DNA of 64,000 nucleotides, from NCBI RefSeq assembly GCF_024125445.1, contig NZ_JAMXWM010000018.1, positions 1 to 64,000 of the forward strand, given 5' to 3'. The notes beneath the pieces were generated by a model. It ran no database searches. It saw nothing but the letters and a program-made list of their open reading frames with translations, and was not told where the DNA came from. Of the stretch, positions 43,756 to 52,039 are shown one piece after another. Source of the DNA: Sporolactobacillus shoreicorticis. Lineage in GTDB: Bacteria; Bacillota; Bacilli; Bacillales; Sporolactobacillaceae. Position numbers and translations under genes: made by a program. How positions within the stretch are numbered: the stretch's first letter is position 1; the number at the start of each line of letters is the position of its first letter.

Positions 43756-44336
43756 TCCACCTCCAGCAGTGTTATAAAATTTGCGATTAATTGATCTTTA
43801 TAAACAGCGAGAACTGATCCATGTGGTGCAAACAGCCTGCGGTTCATCAAGTAGTAATGGATGAGTCCGATCCATGTATTGAACAAGAAAGGAAAGCTGA
43901 GATCCTTTATTTTTTTCTCTTTCTTCAATTGACTCATGACCTGATCCAAATGATGGGCGATTACCGATTGGATACCAATTACTGTTTGTTGTGCCTCTTT
44001 CGGCAATTGCGGCAATTCCATAATCAAATGTGTATAAAGTGATTCGTTTGCTTCAATCGCGGTTAGATATGTTTGCAGAACTTCGTTAAGAGAATGCCCC
44101 GGTACTGATGATTCATGAATTTGCGAGGTCAGCGACTGTCCCAGATTTTCAATCACTGCCAGGATTAATTTTTCCTGCGATTGAAAATGGAGAAAAACCG
44201 TGCCGTGAGCGACTCCTGCTTCTTTGGCAACCATCTGTGTCGATGGACGTATAAAGCCATGGACTGCATAAATGTGTTCGGCGGCAGTAAGAATTTCTAT
44301 GCGTGTCTGTTCTCTTTGTTGCGTTCGCTTGTTCAT
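43746..44336 (-). CDS. TetR-family transcriptional regulator
   Basis: A 196-residue TetR regulator. The N-terminal DNA-binding domain reads REQTRIEILTAAEHIYAVHG, then MVAKEAGVAHGTVFLHFQSQ and EKLILAVIE. The helical C-terminal ligand domain is divergent. It heads an operon with the AhpD-fold, zinc-ribbon and TfoX-C genes, all translationally overlapping. A TGACT/AGTCA palindrome just upstream is the likely autoregulatory operator. Confidence 0.85.
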   Translation of the reverse strand: MNKRTQQREQTRIEILTAAEHIYAVHGFIRPSTQMVAKEAGVAHGTVFLHFQSQEKLILAVIENLGQSLTSQIHESSVPGHSLNEVLQTYLTAIEANESLYTHLIMELPQLPKEAQQTVIGIQSVIAHHLDQVMSQLKKEKKIKDLSFPFLFNTWIGLIHYYLMNRRLFAPHGSVLAVYKDQLIANFITLLEVDCT

Positions 44337-44355
44337 TTAATGACTCCTTACTCAC

Positions 44356-44369
44356 TGACTGTATAGTCA
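44356..44369. promoter_or_regulatory. Putative TetR operator
   Basis: TGACTGTATAGTCA is an inverted repeat (5-bp arms, 4-nt centre) 20-33 bp upstream of the TetR start. Position and symmetry fit a self-repression site. Confidence 0.55.
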
Positions 44370-44454
44370 TTATAAATCTGTTGTTTGAATTCCGCAAGTC
44401 ACCGGTCAGCTAACGGCGTTGACAGCATTCTTTTGCTATGCTTCAATCATGTTA

Positions 44455-44568
44455 TGAGATGAAAAAACACGATCCGGTCGGTAGTCCGGATGTATCAATG
44501 ATGATATCAGTATCCTTCCCTCCTCGGGATGTCCGTCATTTCATGAAACAACTGAGGAGGCACTTTCT
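44455..44568 (+). ncRNA. yjdF-type riboswitch with anti-Shine-Dalgarno
   Basis: The leader of the YjdF gene contains AACACGATCCGGTCGGTAGT followed by CCGGATG, resembling the yjdF RNA motif that binds azaaromatic compounds. CCTCCTC (44519-44525) is the exact complement of the ribosome binding site GAGGAGG (44554-44560). The leader can therefore hide or expose the start region, meaning translational control. The consensus was compared from memory. Confidence 0.7.
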
Positions 44569-44988
44569 ATGAAATTAACGGTGTATTTCGATGAACAGTA
44601 TTGGGTCGGTGTTGTTGAAGCAGAAAAAAAGGGACAGATGGTGATCGCGCGGCATGTGTTCGGACCTGAACCGAGCAATCCCGATGTCTTATCTTTTGTT
44701 CTTCGTGATTTGGATCAACTGATTGATCAAAGTCTATCTATGCCTTCGGCGAAGAGAACAAGACGCCCGCGCAAACGGATCAATGCGAAACGATTAAGAC
44801 GGATGGCTGAAAAAGAGTCACGGAGTTCAGGGATCGGGACAAAAGCGCAAAAAGCGTTGAAAGAAGCATTTGAACAAAAAAAGAAAATAAATCACGCGCA
44901 CAAAAGGGAAGAAAGAGAGATTTTAAAGAAACAGGAATATCAGCTGAGAAAAAAGAAAGCCAGGCTGAGGCATCGCGGGAAAGCCTGA
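44569..44988 (+). CDS. yjdF: YjdF family (DUF2992) protein
   Basis: A 139-residue protein. The N-terminal half (MKLTVYFDEQYWVGVVEAEK, ARHVFGPEPSNPDVLSFVL) is the YjdF domain. The C-terminal half is strongly basic and helical (KRTRRPRKRINAKRLRRMAE and later KKQEYQLRKKKARLRHRGKA), suggesting nucleic-acid or ribosome contact. Biochemical role unknown; the yjdF RNA upstream implies a link to toxic aromatic compounds. A perfect hairpin follows. Confidence 0.88.
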   Translation: MKLTVYFDEQYWVGVVEAEKKGQMVIARHVFGPEPSNPDVLSFVLRDLDQLIDQSLSMPSAKRTRRPRKRINAKRLRRMAEKESRSSGIGTKAQKALKEAFEQKKKINHAHKREEREILKKQEYQLRKKKARLRHRGKA

Positions 44989-45009
44989 TTCCTCCAATAA
45001 ACAAGAAAA

Positions 45010-45044
45010 GCGGAGAGAAAAGTTCAACTTTTCTCTCCGCGTAT
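45010..45044. terminator. Bidirectional terminator
   Basis: GCGGAGAGAAAAGTT (45010-45024) and AACTTTTCTCTCCGC (45026-45040) are perfect inverted copies between the convergent yjdF and permease genes. Confidence 0.85.
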
Positions 45045-45064
45045 TCTTTTTGAACGTCTGCTTC

Positions 45065-46405
45065 TTATTCAGATTTTGCGGCACTTGCTTCAGCGACCAT
45101 TTGTTTTGAGAGATCCGTTGATTCACGTTCTGTTTGATTCCGGCCGACATTAAAGACAAAATTTAAAAGAAGCGCAGTAAGACTGCCGGCAACGATTCCG
45201 TTATTGGTAAGAATCTGTACAAGACTCGGCAGCTTGGCAAACAGCGCCGGCTGAACGGTAACACCGAGACCGACACCAATGGAACAAGCAACGATCAAGA
45301 GATTGTCCTGTTGTGCGAAATCCACTTTACCAAGCATACGAACGCCGGAAGCGATCACCATGCCGAACATGGCCAGCGTCGCGCCGCCGATAACCGCATT
45401 GGGAATGAGAACGGTCAGCGCTCCGATCTTTGGAATCAAACCAAGGACGATTAAAGAGAATCCGCATACGATCGCGACTTTACGCGTTTTGACACCGGTC
45501 ATCTGAACGAGACCGACGTTCTGCGAAAAGGTCGTGTACGGAAAAGCGTTGAAAAGGCCGCCGACGAGAATCGCCAACCCTTCCGCGCGATAGCCGTGTT
45601 CCATCGATTTTTCATCGATCGGCTGTTTGATGATATCACTGAGGGCCATATAGACACCGGTGGTTTCGATTAAGCTGACCATGCCGACGATCGACATCGC
45701 AATAATCGCGTCGAAATGAAAAGTCGGTGCTCCGAAGCTGAATGGTTTGATCATACTGAACCAGCCCGCATCCGCGACCGAGGAAAAATGAACCATACCC
45801 ATCAATGCCGCAGCAATCGTACCGATGACAATGCTGAGCAGGATCGAAATCGTGCGCAAAAATCCTTTGAAAAAGCGATTCATGATGATGATCAGGACGA
45901 GTACGCCGAAGCCGAGAATCAAATTCTGCGGACTGCCGAAGTCTTTCGCGCCGACACCACCGCCTAAATTATTGACGGCGACTGGAATCAGCGTCAGCCC
46001 GATAATCATAACCACCGTGCCGACAACCACCGGAGGAAAGAATCGGACGATTTTACCGAAGAAAGTCGACAGAACGAGAACGACCAGACCGGAAACGAGA
46101 ATGGCGCCGCAGATACCGGGCATCCCATACGACTTGCCAATAATAATCATTGGCGAAACTGCTGTGAAGGTACAGCCCATAACGATGGGCAAGCCAATAC
46201 CGAAAAAACGGTTTTTCCAAGCTTGCAGCAATGTCGCGAGACCGCAGGCGGCTAAATCAATCGAGATGAGCAGCGCCAGTTCCGCACCACTCAGACCGAC
46301 CGCACCGCCGACAATCAGCGGCACAATCACGGCGCCGCCGTACATCGCCAGCATATGCTGGATGCCTAAGGATAGAATTTTCCCCGGCTTTTGTGTTGCA
46401 TCCAT
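45065..46405 (-). CDS. NCS2 purine permease (xanthine/urate type)
   Basis: A 446-residue nucleobase:cation symporter-2 with about 12-14 helices. Family motifs are GIQHMLAMYGGAVIVPLIVG (the QH motif), the substrate-loop glutamate in VSLIETTGVY, and the signature QNVGLVQMTGVKTR. It is closest in feel to PbuX or PucJ/PucK, which carry xanthine or uric acid, upstream substrates of the ureide pathway 3 kb away. ATG 46405 follows AGGAG at good spacing. No guanine riboswitch was seen upstream. Confidence 0.85.
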   Translation of the reverse strand: MDATQKPGKILSLGIQHMLAMYGGAVIVPLIVGGAVGLSGAELALLISIDLAACGLATLLQAWKNRFFGIGLPIVMGCTFTAVSPMIIIGKSYGMPGICGAILVSGLVVLVLSTFFGKIVRFFPPVVVGTVVMIIGLTLIPVAVNNLGGGVGAKDFGSPQNLILGFGVLVLIIIMNRFFKGFLRTISILLSIVIGTIAAALMGMVHFSSVADAGWFSMIKPFSFGAPTFHFDAIIAMSIVGMVSLIETTGVYMALSDIIKQPIDEKSMEHGYRAEGLAILVGGLFNAFPYTTFSQNVGLVQMTGVKTRKVAIVCGFSLIVLGLIPKIGALTVLIPNAVIGGATLAMFGMVIASGVRMLGKVDFAQQDNLLIVACSIGVGLGVTVQPALFAKLPSLVQILTNNGIVAGSLTALLLNFVFNVGRNQTERESTDLSKQMVAEASAAKSE

Positions 46406-46747
46406 GAAACACACTCCTGTTCAATTAAATTTGAGAATAAGAAAAATGATAGCTCAGCCTTCTTTTTTATGAGAAGTAATACTTCAAATTTTATAATAAA
46501 TTGACAAAAACTGCGATACTGTGTTCGATCATCTTTCAAATTTTCTGGCTTAAAGTGCAATTGGTGGAGAAACAAGGAAGGTGGCCGGTATCACTCGTCT
46601 TACTGGAGCGGTTCGTTTTTCCGTAAATTAGAAATCCTGAAGAAATCCGGATTTGTAAAACAATCAATACTATTTAAGACGCAATCATTTCCTTTTTAAA
46701 ATCATGATATAATAAAAACGGATTGAATAGAACGGGGGACGATTTCA
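46406..46747. promoter_or_regulatory. Divergent control region, permease / manA
   Basis: No gene is seen. For manA, an extended -10 TGATATAAT (46705-46713) lies about 35 bp before the start. The permease side is AT-rich. No purine riboswitch core or PurBox could be recognised. Confidence 0.4.
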
Positions 46748-47707
46748 ATGACGGATAAATTACCGCTTTTTCTAGAACCGGCGCTTCACGATAAAATATG
46801 GGGTGGCACGCGGCTGCGCGACTTGTTCGGCTATAAGATCCCGAGTGAGACGACGGGAGAATGCTGGGGCATCTCGGCGCATCCGAATGGCCCGGCTGTC
46901 ATTAAAAACGGGCCGCTCGCCGGTAAAACGCTGGCCGACGCATGGTCAGAGCATCGAGAATTGTTCGACAGCTATGCCGGAGATGATTTTCCGCTGCTGA
47001 CTAAAATTCTTGATGCGCGTACGGATCTTTCCGTGCAGGTTCATCCGGACGATGCCTATGCGCAGGCTAAAGAGCATGTGCCGTTCGGCAAGACGGAATG
47101 CTGGTACATTATTGACTGTGACGCGGATGCGGAAATTGTGTACGGACATACGGCGCACTCGCGGGAGGAATTTCGTAAGGCTGTTGCCGAGAAAAAATGG
47201 GACAGCCTGCTGCGCCGTATAAAGGTAAAACCCGGAGACTTTTTCTATGTGCCAAGTGGGACGATTCACGCAATTTGCGGCGGCTGCCTGATCCTTGAGA
47301 CACAACAAAGTTCGGATACAACTTATCGCGTCTATGACTATGACCGGCCGGGAGCGGACGGAAAACCGCGCGAACTTCATATTCAACAGTCAATTGATGT
47401 CGCGAACTGTCCACATGTCGATCCTGAGCTGACCTATCATGTGCACCAGGAAGCCGAGGCGAAATTCACCGAATTGCTGCGTGAGCACTTGTTTACCGTT
47501 TCTCACTGGGAGGTACGCGGCCGCACGAACCCGATTCAGAAAAACTGGCCGTTTCTGCTCATCAGTGTTTTGAATGGTGAGGGCAAACTTCAGATCGAGG
47601 ATACGGCGTATGAGTTAAAGAAAGGCGATCATCTTGTTGTGCCTTCTTCTGTTGAAACGCTGCAGATCATTGGTCACACAGACTTGATTGTGTCCAATCC
47701 GGTATAA
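46748..47707 (+). CDS. manA: Mannose-6-phosphate isomerase, class I
   Basis: A 319-residue zinc enzyme interconverting mannose-6-phosphate and fructose-6-phosphate. Signatures are HDKIWGGTRLRDLFG at the N-terminus, LSVQVHPDDAYA, FGKTECWYII and YVPSGTIHAICGGCLILETQ, carrying the metal-binding Gln/His/Glu/His set. Length fits the short Bacillus ManA/YvyI type. With the guanylyltransferase at 5 kb it can supply GDP-mannose. The stop codon abuts the ATG of the next gene. Confidence 0.92.
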   Translation: MTDKLPLFLEPALHDKIWGGTRLRDLFGYKIPSETTGECWGISAHPNGPAVIKNGPLAGKTLADAWSEHRELFDSYAGDDFPLLTKILDARTDLSVQVHPDDAYAQAKEHVPFGKTECWYIIDCDADAEIVYGHTAHSREEFRKAVAEKKWDSLLRRIKVKPGDFFYVPSGTIHAICGGCLILETQQSSDTTYRVYDYDRPGADGKPRELHIQQSIDVANCPHVDPELTYHVHQEAEAKFTELLREHLFTVSHWEVRGRTNPIQKNWPFLLISVLNGEGKLQIEDTAYELKKGDHLVVPSSVETLQIIGHTDLIVSNPV

Positions 47708-48115
47708 ATGAGCGGCAGAAGAAAAAATCCGGCGATCATGGTAATCGGAGCGCATCAATCTGTTCGGGGCCTTCACGCAAAACATAAAAAGCAGTTGCTG
47801 ATCAGTCGCAAAAAGAAAGGAAACACAATCGTTTTTTTCCTTGAAAACAACGGTGTTGAATTTAGAAATAATGAATGGTCAATCGTTAAACGGAGCATCA
47901 CGCGCTGCAGTTTAATTCTGCTTCTTCAGGATGCGGCTGTTGGTGTCGCTTTACAGGCGGCCGCGATTGCGAAAACACACAATGTGAACGTAATCATTGA
48001 TCCGGAACCGATGCTTACATTGATGGAAAAGATTAGACGGGCCGCCGAGCAGATCAAATATGTCGATCGGAAAAAGCACACTGCCGCTAAAAAATGGCGC
48101 AAACGGCATATATAA
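47708..48115 (+). CDS. Ribokinase-like (PfkB) fragment or small protein
   Basis: A 135-residue protein whose middle (SLILLLQDAAVGVALQAAAI then AKTHNVNVIIDPEP) resembles the ribokinase segment LLLQLE-P...AA-IA--NGV-VILNPAP. The catalytic GxGD motif and the rest of the kinase are missing (ribokinase is about 300 residues). Lysine- and arginine-rich ends replace them. It begins right after the manA stop codon, so it is translated with it. It may be a decayed or repurposed sugar kinase. Confidence 0.5.
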   Translation: MSGRRKNPAIMVIGAHQSVRGLHAKHKKQLLISRKKKGNTIVFFLENNGVEFRNNEWSIVKRSITRCSLILLLQDAAVGVALQAAAIAKTHNVNVIIDPEPMLTLMEKIRRAAEQIKYVDRKKHTAAKKWRKRHI

Positions 48116-48149
48116 AAACGGGAGTGGGGATTGTTCCCCGCTCCCGTTT
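48116..48149. terminator. Bidirectional terminator
   Basis: AAACGGGAGTGGGGA and TCCCCGCTCCCGTTT form a very stable stem between convergent genes. Confidence 0.85.
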
Positions 48150-48161
48150 ACCATTATGCAG

Positions 48162-49025
48162 TTATTTTTTCTTCAGAAAATCATAAATGGTCGCAAAATC
48201 GTAGTCGCCCTTGCCTTGTTGCTGGCATAAGCCGTACATTGCTTTTACTGAGTTCGACAGCGGAAGGGCAAAGCCGTGCTTATATGCTTCCTCAGAAGCG
48301 AGTTCCATATCTTTGTAGATACTGTTCACTTTAAAATCCGCATTCTCAAAGTCTTCCTTCATGAGTTTGCTCTCTTTGAAATGAAGAATCGGCGCGGCGG
48401 TGGGTCCGGCAAACAGCGATTTGATCACATCGGCTTTGTCCAACCCGAGGCTTTCACCGAAAGCAAGCGCCTCTGAAAAAGCGGCGACGGTCTGTCCAAG
48501 CATCAGGTTATTGACCAGCTTCATCGCCGTCCCTGCTCCATTTTGCCCTTTATGATGGATTTCTTTTCCCATGATGCTGAGCAGTGGACGCGCATCTTCC
48601 AAATCTCGGGATTCGCCGCCGACGAAGAAGATCAATTCGCCCTTTTCAGCGGGTCCCGTTGAACCCGCGACCGGTGCATCCAAAAACCGAAAACCATCAT
48701 GTTTTGCATCGTTAGCCAATTTTACTGATTGAGTTGGGCTGATCGTGCTGCTGTCAATCCAGAGTGCGCCTTGTTTCATACCGGCAAGCAATCCGTTGTT
48801 GCCATAAGCGACCGCGTCTACCGCTTGAGGATCCGCGAGCATTGTAAAGACGATATTGGCGCGTGCTCCGACGTCTTTAGGTGAATCCGCCGACAGCGCG
48901 CCTTTTTTAATCAGCGCGGCAGTTTTCGATTGGGTACGATTGTAAACGATCAATTCATGCCCCGCATCAAGCAACCGGCCGGACATGCGGCTGCCCATAA
49001 TGCCGATTCCAATAAATCCAATCAT
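48162..49025 (-). CDS. Beta-hydroxyacid dehydrogenase (HIBADH/GarR family)
   Basis: A 287-residue NAD(P)-dependent dehydrogenase. The Rossmann start is MIGFIGIGIMGSRMSGRLL; FLDAPVAGSTGPAEKGELIF is the substrate-binding DAPVSGG-type motif; the catalytic Lys lies in GAGTAMKLVNNLMLG. Relatives include 3-hydroxyisobutyrate dehydrogenase, tartronate semialdehyde reductase and glyoxylate reductase. The last two would fit glyoxylate from ureide breakdown, but the gene stands alone. Confidence 0.85.
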   Translation of the reverse strand: MIGFIGIGIMGSRMSGRLLDAGHELIVYNRTQSKTAALIKKGALSADSPKDVGARANIVFTMLADPQAVDAVAYGNNGLLAGMKQGALWIDSSTISPTQSVKLANDAKHDGFRFLDAPVAGSTGPAEKGELIFFVGGESRDLEDARPLLSIMGKEIHHKGQNGAGTAMKLVNNLMLGQTVAAFSEALAFGESLGLDKADVIKSLFAGPTAAPILHFKESKLMKEDFENADFKVNSIYKDMELASEEAYKHGFALPLSNSVKAMYGLCQQQGKGDYDFATIYDFLKKK

Positions 49026-49192
49026 CGTTCATCTCTCCTTGTTTGCTGCTTATTGAATCAAAAATAATGAAATACAAAGGTTCAAAGAAGGTCTCATGTT
49101 GCGTATGTTGTTCAGCCAAATCTTCTTGACAGTTTGTTAGATGGTATTCTCTACAGTCAGAATAGCACAAAAGTCCGTAAATACACATCGAC

Positions 49193-49223
49193 TTGCTTCG
49201 AGTGCAAACGATCATGATATAAT
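49193..49223 (+). promoter_or_regulatory. Extended -10 promoter of U32 genes
   Basis: TGATATAAT (TATAAT at 49218-49223) with TTGCTT (49193-49198) 19 bp upstream. The long spacer is offset by the extended TGN element. Confidence 0.5.
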
Positions 49224-49258
49224 GTAAAGCATGAATGTTTGGATACGGGGGTTTTCAT

Positions 49259-50164
49259 TTGATTGAACTTATTGCTACGGCCGAATCATTGGAACAAGCT
49301 GAAGCGCTTATTAACGCCGGGGCGGACAGGCTCTATGTCGGCGGCCATCCATTTGGTCTGCGCCTTCCAAAACCGCTCAATTTAGAAAGCATCGGTCAGA
49401 TCGCCGACTTGGCGCATCGTCATGGAAAGAAAATCACGGTCGCTTGCAACGCGCTGATGCATAACGAACAGATTCATAAATTGGCACCGTACTTGTCTCA
49501 ACTTGGAAAATTCGCCGTGGATACGGTTTCGATTGGAGATCCGGGCGCCATTTTTATTTTGAGGGAATTGGGCCTCCCATTGCCTTTTATTTATGATGCC
49601 GGGACCTTGGTGACTTCGGCGGAACAGATCGCTTTCTGGATCAGCCAGGGCGCCTCTGGCGCAATTTCCGCCCGTGAACTGACCTTGAAAGAATTAATCG
49701 CGATGCAGAAAAAGTTGGATCGCCCCATCGAGGTTCAGGTATACGGGCCGACGTGCATTCATCAATCCGGACGTCCGCTTCTAAAGAATTATTTTAACTA
49801 CACCGGCGAAGTGCCGAAGAACGATCAGACACTGTATTTGCGCGATCCGAAAAATTCGGATAGCCACTATCCTATTTTTGAAGATACAGATGGGACGCAT
49901 ATCTTTTCAACGGATGATTTATCACTGATGGGACAGCTGAAATTAATGTATGAGAACGGATTGACTAAATGGAAGCTTGACGGCGTGCTGCTCCATGGCG
50001 GCCGCTTTGTTCAAATCACGGCACTTTTTGATGAAGCAAGACGGGCAATTGAATCCGGCGCGTTTGTACCGGAGAGCTTTTGCAATCGTTTAGTTAAGCT
50101 GCAGCCTGCGTATCGGCCGCTAAGTACCGGTTTTTACCTGAAAAATCCGGAAGATGTTCATTAA
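49259..50164 (+). CDS. U32 peptidase-family protein (YrrN/TrhP1-like)
   Basis: A 301-residue U32 protein. The TIM-barrel start (LIELIATAESLEQAEALINA, then GADRLYVGG) and the VQVYGPTCIHQSGRPLLKNY motif match YrrN of Bacillus. YrrN and YrrO act in 5-hydroxyuridine formation at the tRNA wobble position (TrhP route using prephenate). TTG 49259 is 7 nt after GGGGG (49247-49251), so it is favoured over ATG 49235. The partner gene follows after a repeat-filled gap. Confidence 0.82.
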   Translation: MIELIATAESLEQAEALINAGADRLYVGGHPFGLRLPKPLNLESIGQIADLAHRHGKKITVACNALMHNEQIHKLAPYLSQLGKFAVDTVSIGDPGAIFILRELGLPLPFIYDAGTLVTSAEQIAFWISQGASGAISARELTLKELIAMQKKLDRPIEVQVYGPTCIHQSGRPLLKNYFNYTGEVPKNDQTLYLRDPKNSDSHYPIFEDTDGTHIFSTDDLSLMGQLKLMYENGLTKWKLDGVLLHGGRFVQITALFDEARRAIESGAFVPESFCNRLVKLQPAYRPLSTGFYLKNPEDVH

Positions 50165-50480
50165 TTGAAGGTTTCTTAAGTGATTAAAAGGATAAGAAAA
50201 GCTACGGCTCCGCCGATTTCAAGAATTTGGCCTTGCCAAGTTTTTCGAACAAGTTAAAAAAGTATATGAGATTTTACAGTAAAGCAAAAAGTCGTGGAAT
50301 AAACATGCAGATGTGAGACTGTTGCGGGAATGCAGGCCAGAGGAGCCCTCCCTCGCAGGCATTTGCTTGTTTGAAGAGGCTTCCGGACTGCCCGCGAGCG
50401 CACCAGTTGGTTGCGAGCAACCGGAGCGTATTCAAAGCCAGGTGTTTCTTACCCGGTTTTTCTTAAGATTATCGCATGCA
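50165..50480. repeat. Dispersed repeat between the two U32 genes
   Basis: A block from about 50200 to 50470 carries both the GCCTTGCCAAGTTTTTCGAA segment (compare 6710-6735) and the family A core (GTTGCGGGAATGCAGGCCAG, GAGGCTTCCGGACTGCCCGC, TTACCCGGTTTTTCTTAAGA). It has inserted into, or persisted in, what is usually a tight two-gene operon. A frame through it (from 50313) is an artefact. Confidence 0.6.
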
Positions 50481-50495
50481 AGAAGGAGAACAATG

Positions 50496-51725
50496 ATGAA
50501 GAAGATTGAAAGAAAGCCCGAAGTACTTGCACCGGCGGGCAATTTAGAAAAGCTGAAAATAGCGATTCGTTACGGTGCGGATGCGGTCTACATTGGTGGG
50601 CAAGCGTTCGGGCTGCGTTCACGTGCCGGTAACTTTTCCTATGAAGAGATGTCCGAAGGCGTTACTTTTGCTCATGAACATGGCTCGAAGGTTTTTGTTG
50701 CGGCAAACATGGTAACGCACGAAGGCGACAGTAACGGAGCAGACGTATTTTTTAAAACGCTGCAATCCATTGGCGTGGATGCGGTCATTATTTCCGACCC
50801 GGCGCTGATTGTTGTCTGTTTCAACGCCGCACCGGGACTGCCGATCCACTTGTCGACACAAGCCTCGGCAACGAACTACAAGACGCTTGAATTTTGGAAA
50901 GGCATCGGACTTGAACGTGTGGTGCTTGCGCGGGAAGTCGGGATTGAAGAAATCCGTGAAATGCGCCGCCATACGGATATCGAAATCGAGGCTTTTGTTC
51001 ATGGAGCAATGTGTATTGCCTATTCCGGACGCTGCACACTTTCCAATCATATGGTGAATCGCGACGCAAATCGCGGCGGCTGCGCACAGTCGTGCCGCTG
51101 GAAATATGACCTGTTCGATATGGACAACGGTGAACCGAACAGCCATTTGTGCGAAGACGAACCCTTTTCGATGAGCGCGGTTGATCTGTCCATGCTTCAT
51201 CACCTGCCTGAGATGATTGACGCAGGCGTGAACAGTCTGAAAATCGAGGGACGAATGAAATCGATCCACTATGTATCGACGGTAGCCAATGTCTATCGCA
51301 ATGTGGTTGATGCTTACTGCAGTGATCCGGAGCATTTTGTCTTTAATCCGGCATGGGATGAGGAAATTTGGAAGGTTGCCCAGCGCGACCTGTCGACCGG
51401 GTTCTATTATGGCGTACCGACCGAGAAGGAACAGCTCTTCGGTAGGGCGCGTAAAATACCGAAATACACATTTGCGGCCCAGGTTTTGGATTACGATCCG
51501 AATACGAAGATCGCGACATTGGAGCAGCGCAACAATTTCGGTGTCGGTGAGGAAGTTGAATTTTACGGACCCGGATTTGTCCATTTCAAACAGACAGTAC
51601 GTGATCTGCGGAACGAGGACGGCGAACCGATTGATCGTGCGCCTAATCCGATGATGACCGTGACGATGACCATCGATGCGCCGGTTGAACCCTATTTTTT
51701 GATGCGAAAAAAAGCAGATGTTTAA
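50496..51725 (+). CDS. U32 peptidase-family protein (YrrO/TrhP2-like)
   Basis: A 409-residue U32 protein. KPEVLAPAGNLEKLKIAIRY then GADAVYIGGQAFGLRSRAGN opens it. The cysteine cluster of the family is present (AMCIAYSGRCTLSNH, NRGGCAQSCRWKYDL), likely binding an iron-sulfur cluster. Together with the preceding gene it corresponds to the YrrN/YrrO pair in tRNA U34 hydroxylation. ATG 50496 is 7 nt after AAGGAG (50483-50488). Confidence 0.88.
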   Translation: MKKIERKPEVLAPAGNLEKLKIAIRYGADAVYIGGQAFGLRSRAGNFSYEEMSEGVTFAHEHGSKVFVAANMVTHEGDSNGADVFFKTLQSIGVDAVIISDPALIVVCFNAAPGLPIHLSTQASATNYKTLEFWKGIGLERVVLAREVGIEEIREMRRHTDIEIEAFVHGAMCIAYSGRCTLSNHMVNRDANRGGCAQSCRWKYDLFDMDNGEPNSHLCEDEPFSMSAVDLSMLHHLPEMIDAGVNSLKIEGRMKSIHYVSTVANVYRNVVDAYCSDPEHFVFNPAWDEEIWKVAQRDLSTGFYYGVPTEKEQLFGRARKIPKYTFAAQVLDYDPNTKIATLEQRNNFGVGEEVEFYGPGFVHFKQTVRDLRNEDGEPIDRAPNPMMTVTMTIDAPVEPYFLMRKKADV

Positions 51726-51732
51726 TCCCCTT

Positions 51733-51769
51733 CATCCTTTACCTGTTGCCAAATAGGTGAAGGATTTTT
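51733..51769 (+). terminator. Terminator of the U32 genes
   Basis: ATCCTTTACCT pairs with AGGTGAAGGAT, followed by TTTTT. Confidence 0.8.
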
Positions 51770-51894
51770 GTTGTGAAATAAATGTATGCGCTGACATAGG
51801 CTGATTTTAATTTATCTGCTGTGAAGTAAATTTTTGATCATTTCGTACACCGCTCTGCCCTGATCATTCAATGGTCTAACAGCCACCAAGCCAA

Positions 51895-51928
51895 CAGGGA
51901 CGGGGGGTTTCGGACAGGTACCCCCTTG
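51895..51928. repeat. GC-rich palindrome
   Basis: GGGACGGGGGGTTTCGGACA followed by GGTACCCCC has GGGGGT/ACCCCC arms, like REP-type or IS200-associated palindromes. It stands alone in the AT-richer intergenic 51770-52039, just before the CIRCE element. Confidence 0.35.
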
Positions 51929-51958
51929 AATTTTCCGAAAAAAAAGACTACGCTTGAA

Positions 51959-51985
51959 TTAGCAGTCGATCAATTCGAGTGCTAA
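51959..51985. promoter_or_regulatory. CIRCE element (HrcA operator)
   Basis: TTAGCAGTC (51959-51967), 9 nt, GAGTGCTAA (51977-51985). The CIRCE consensus is TTAGCACTC-N9-GAGTGCTAA, so 17 of 18 defined bases match and the spacing is exact. TTGAAT (51926-51931) and TACGCT (51949-51954), 17 bp apart, would start transcription at about the left arm, the usual CIRCE position. The element lies 54 bp before the glycosyltransferase start. HrcA repression and heat induction are predicted. Confidence 0.8.
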
Positions 51986-52039
51986 TCTACCTTTCCTGTA
52001 TCGCTGGTGAAGATCAAATTAAAGGAGTGCGGTTTCGAT

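Noticed and set aside
46406-46620. Purine riboswitch upstream of the NCS2 permease
   Set aside because: Looked for the conserved purine-riboswitch core and PurBoxes on the minus strand; none found.
50313-50495. 61-residue N-terminal extension of the second U32 protein
   Set aside because: It is the dispersed repeat read in frame; the true start is ATG 50496.
50619-51584. 321-codon minus-strand frame
   Set aside because: Antisense shadow of the U32 gene, with no homology features.
51929-51943. CodY-like box AATTTTCCGAAAAAA
   Set aside because: Three mismatches to the consensus in an AT-rich promoter; too weak next to the strong CIRCE match.
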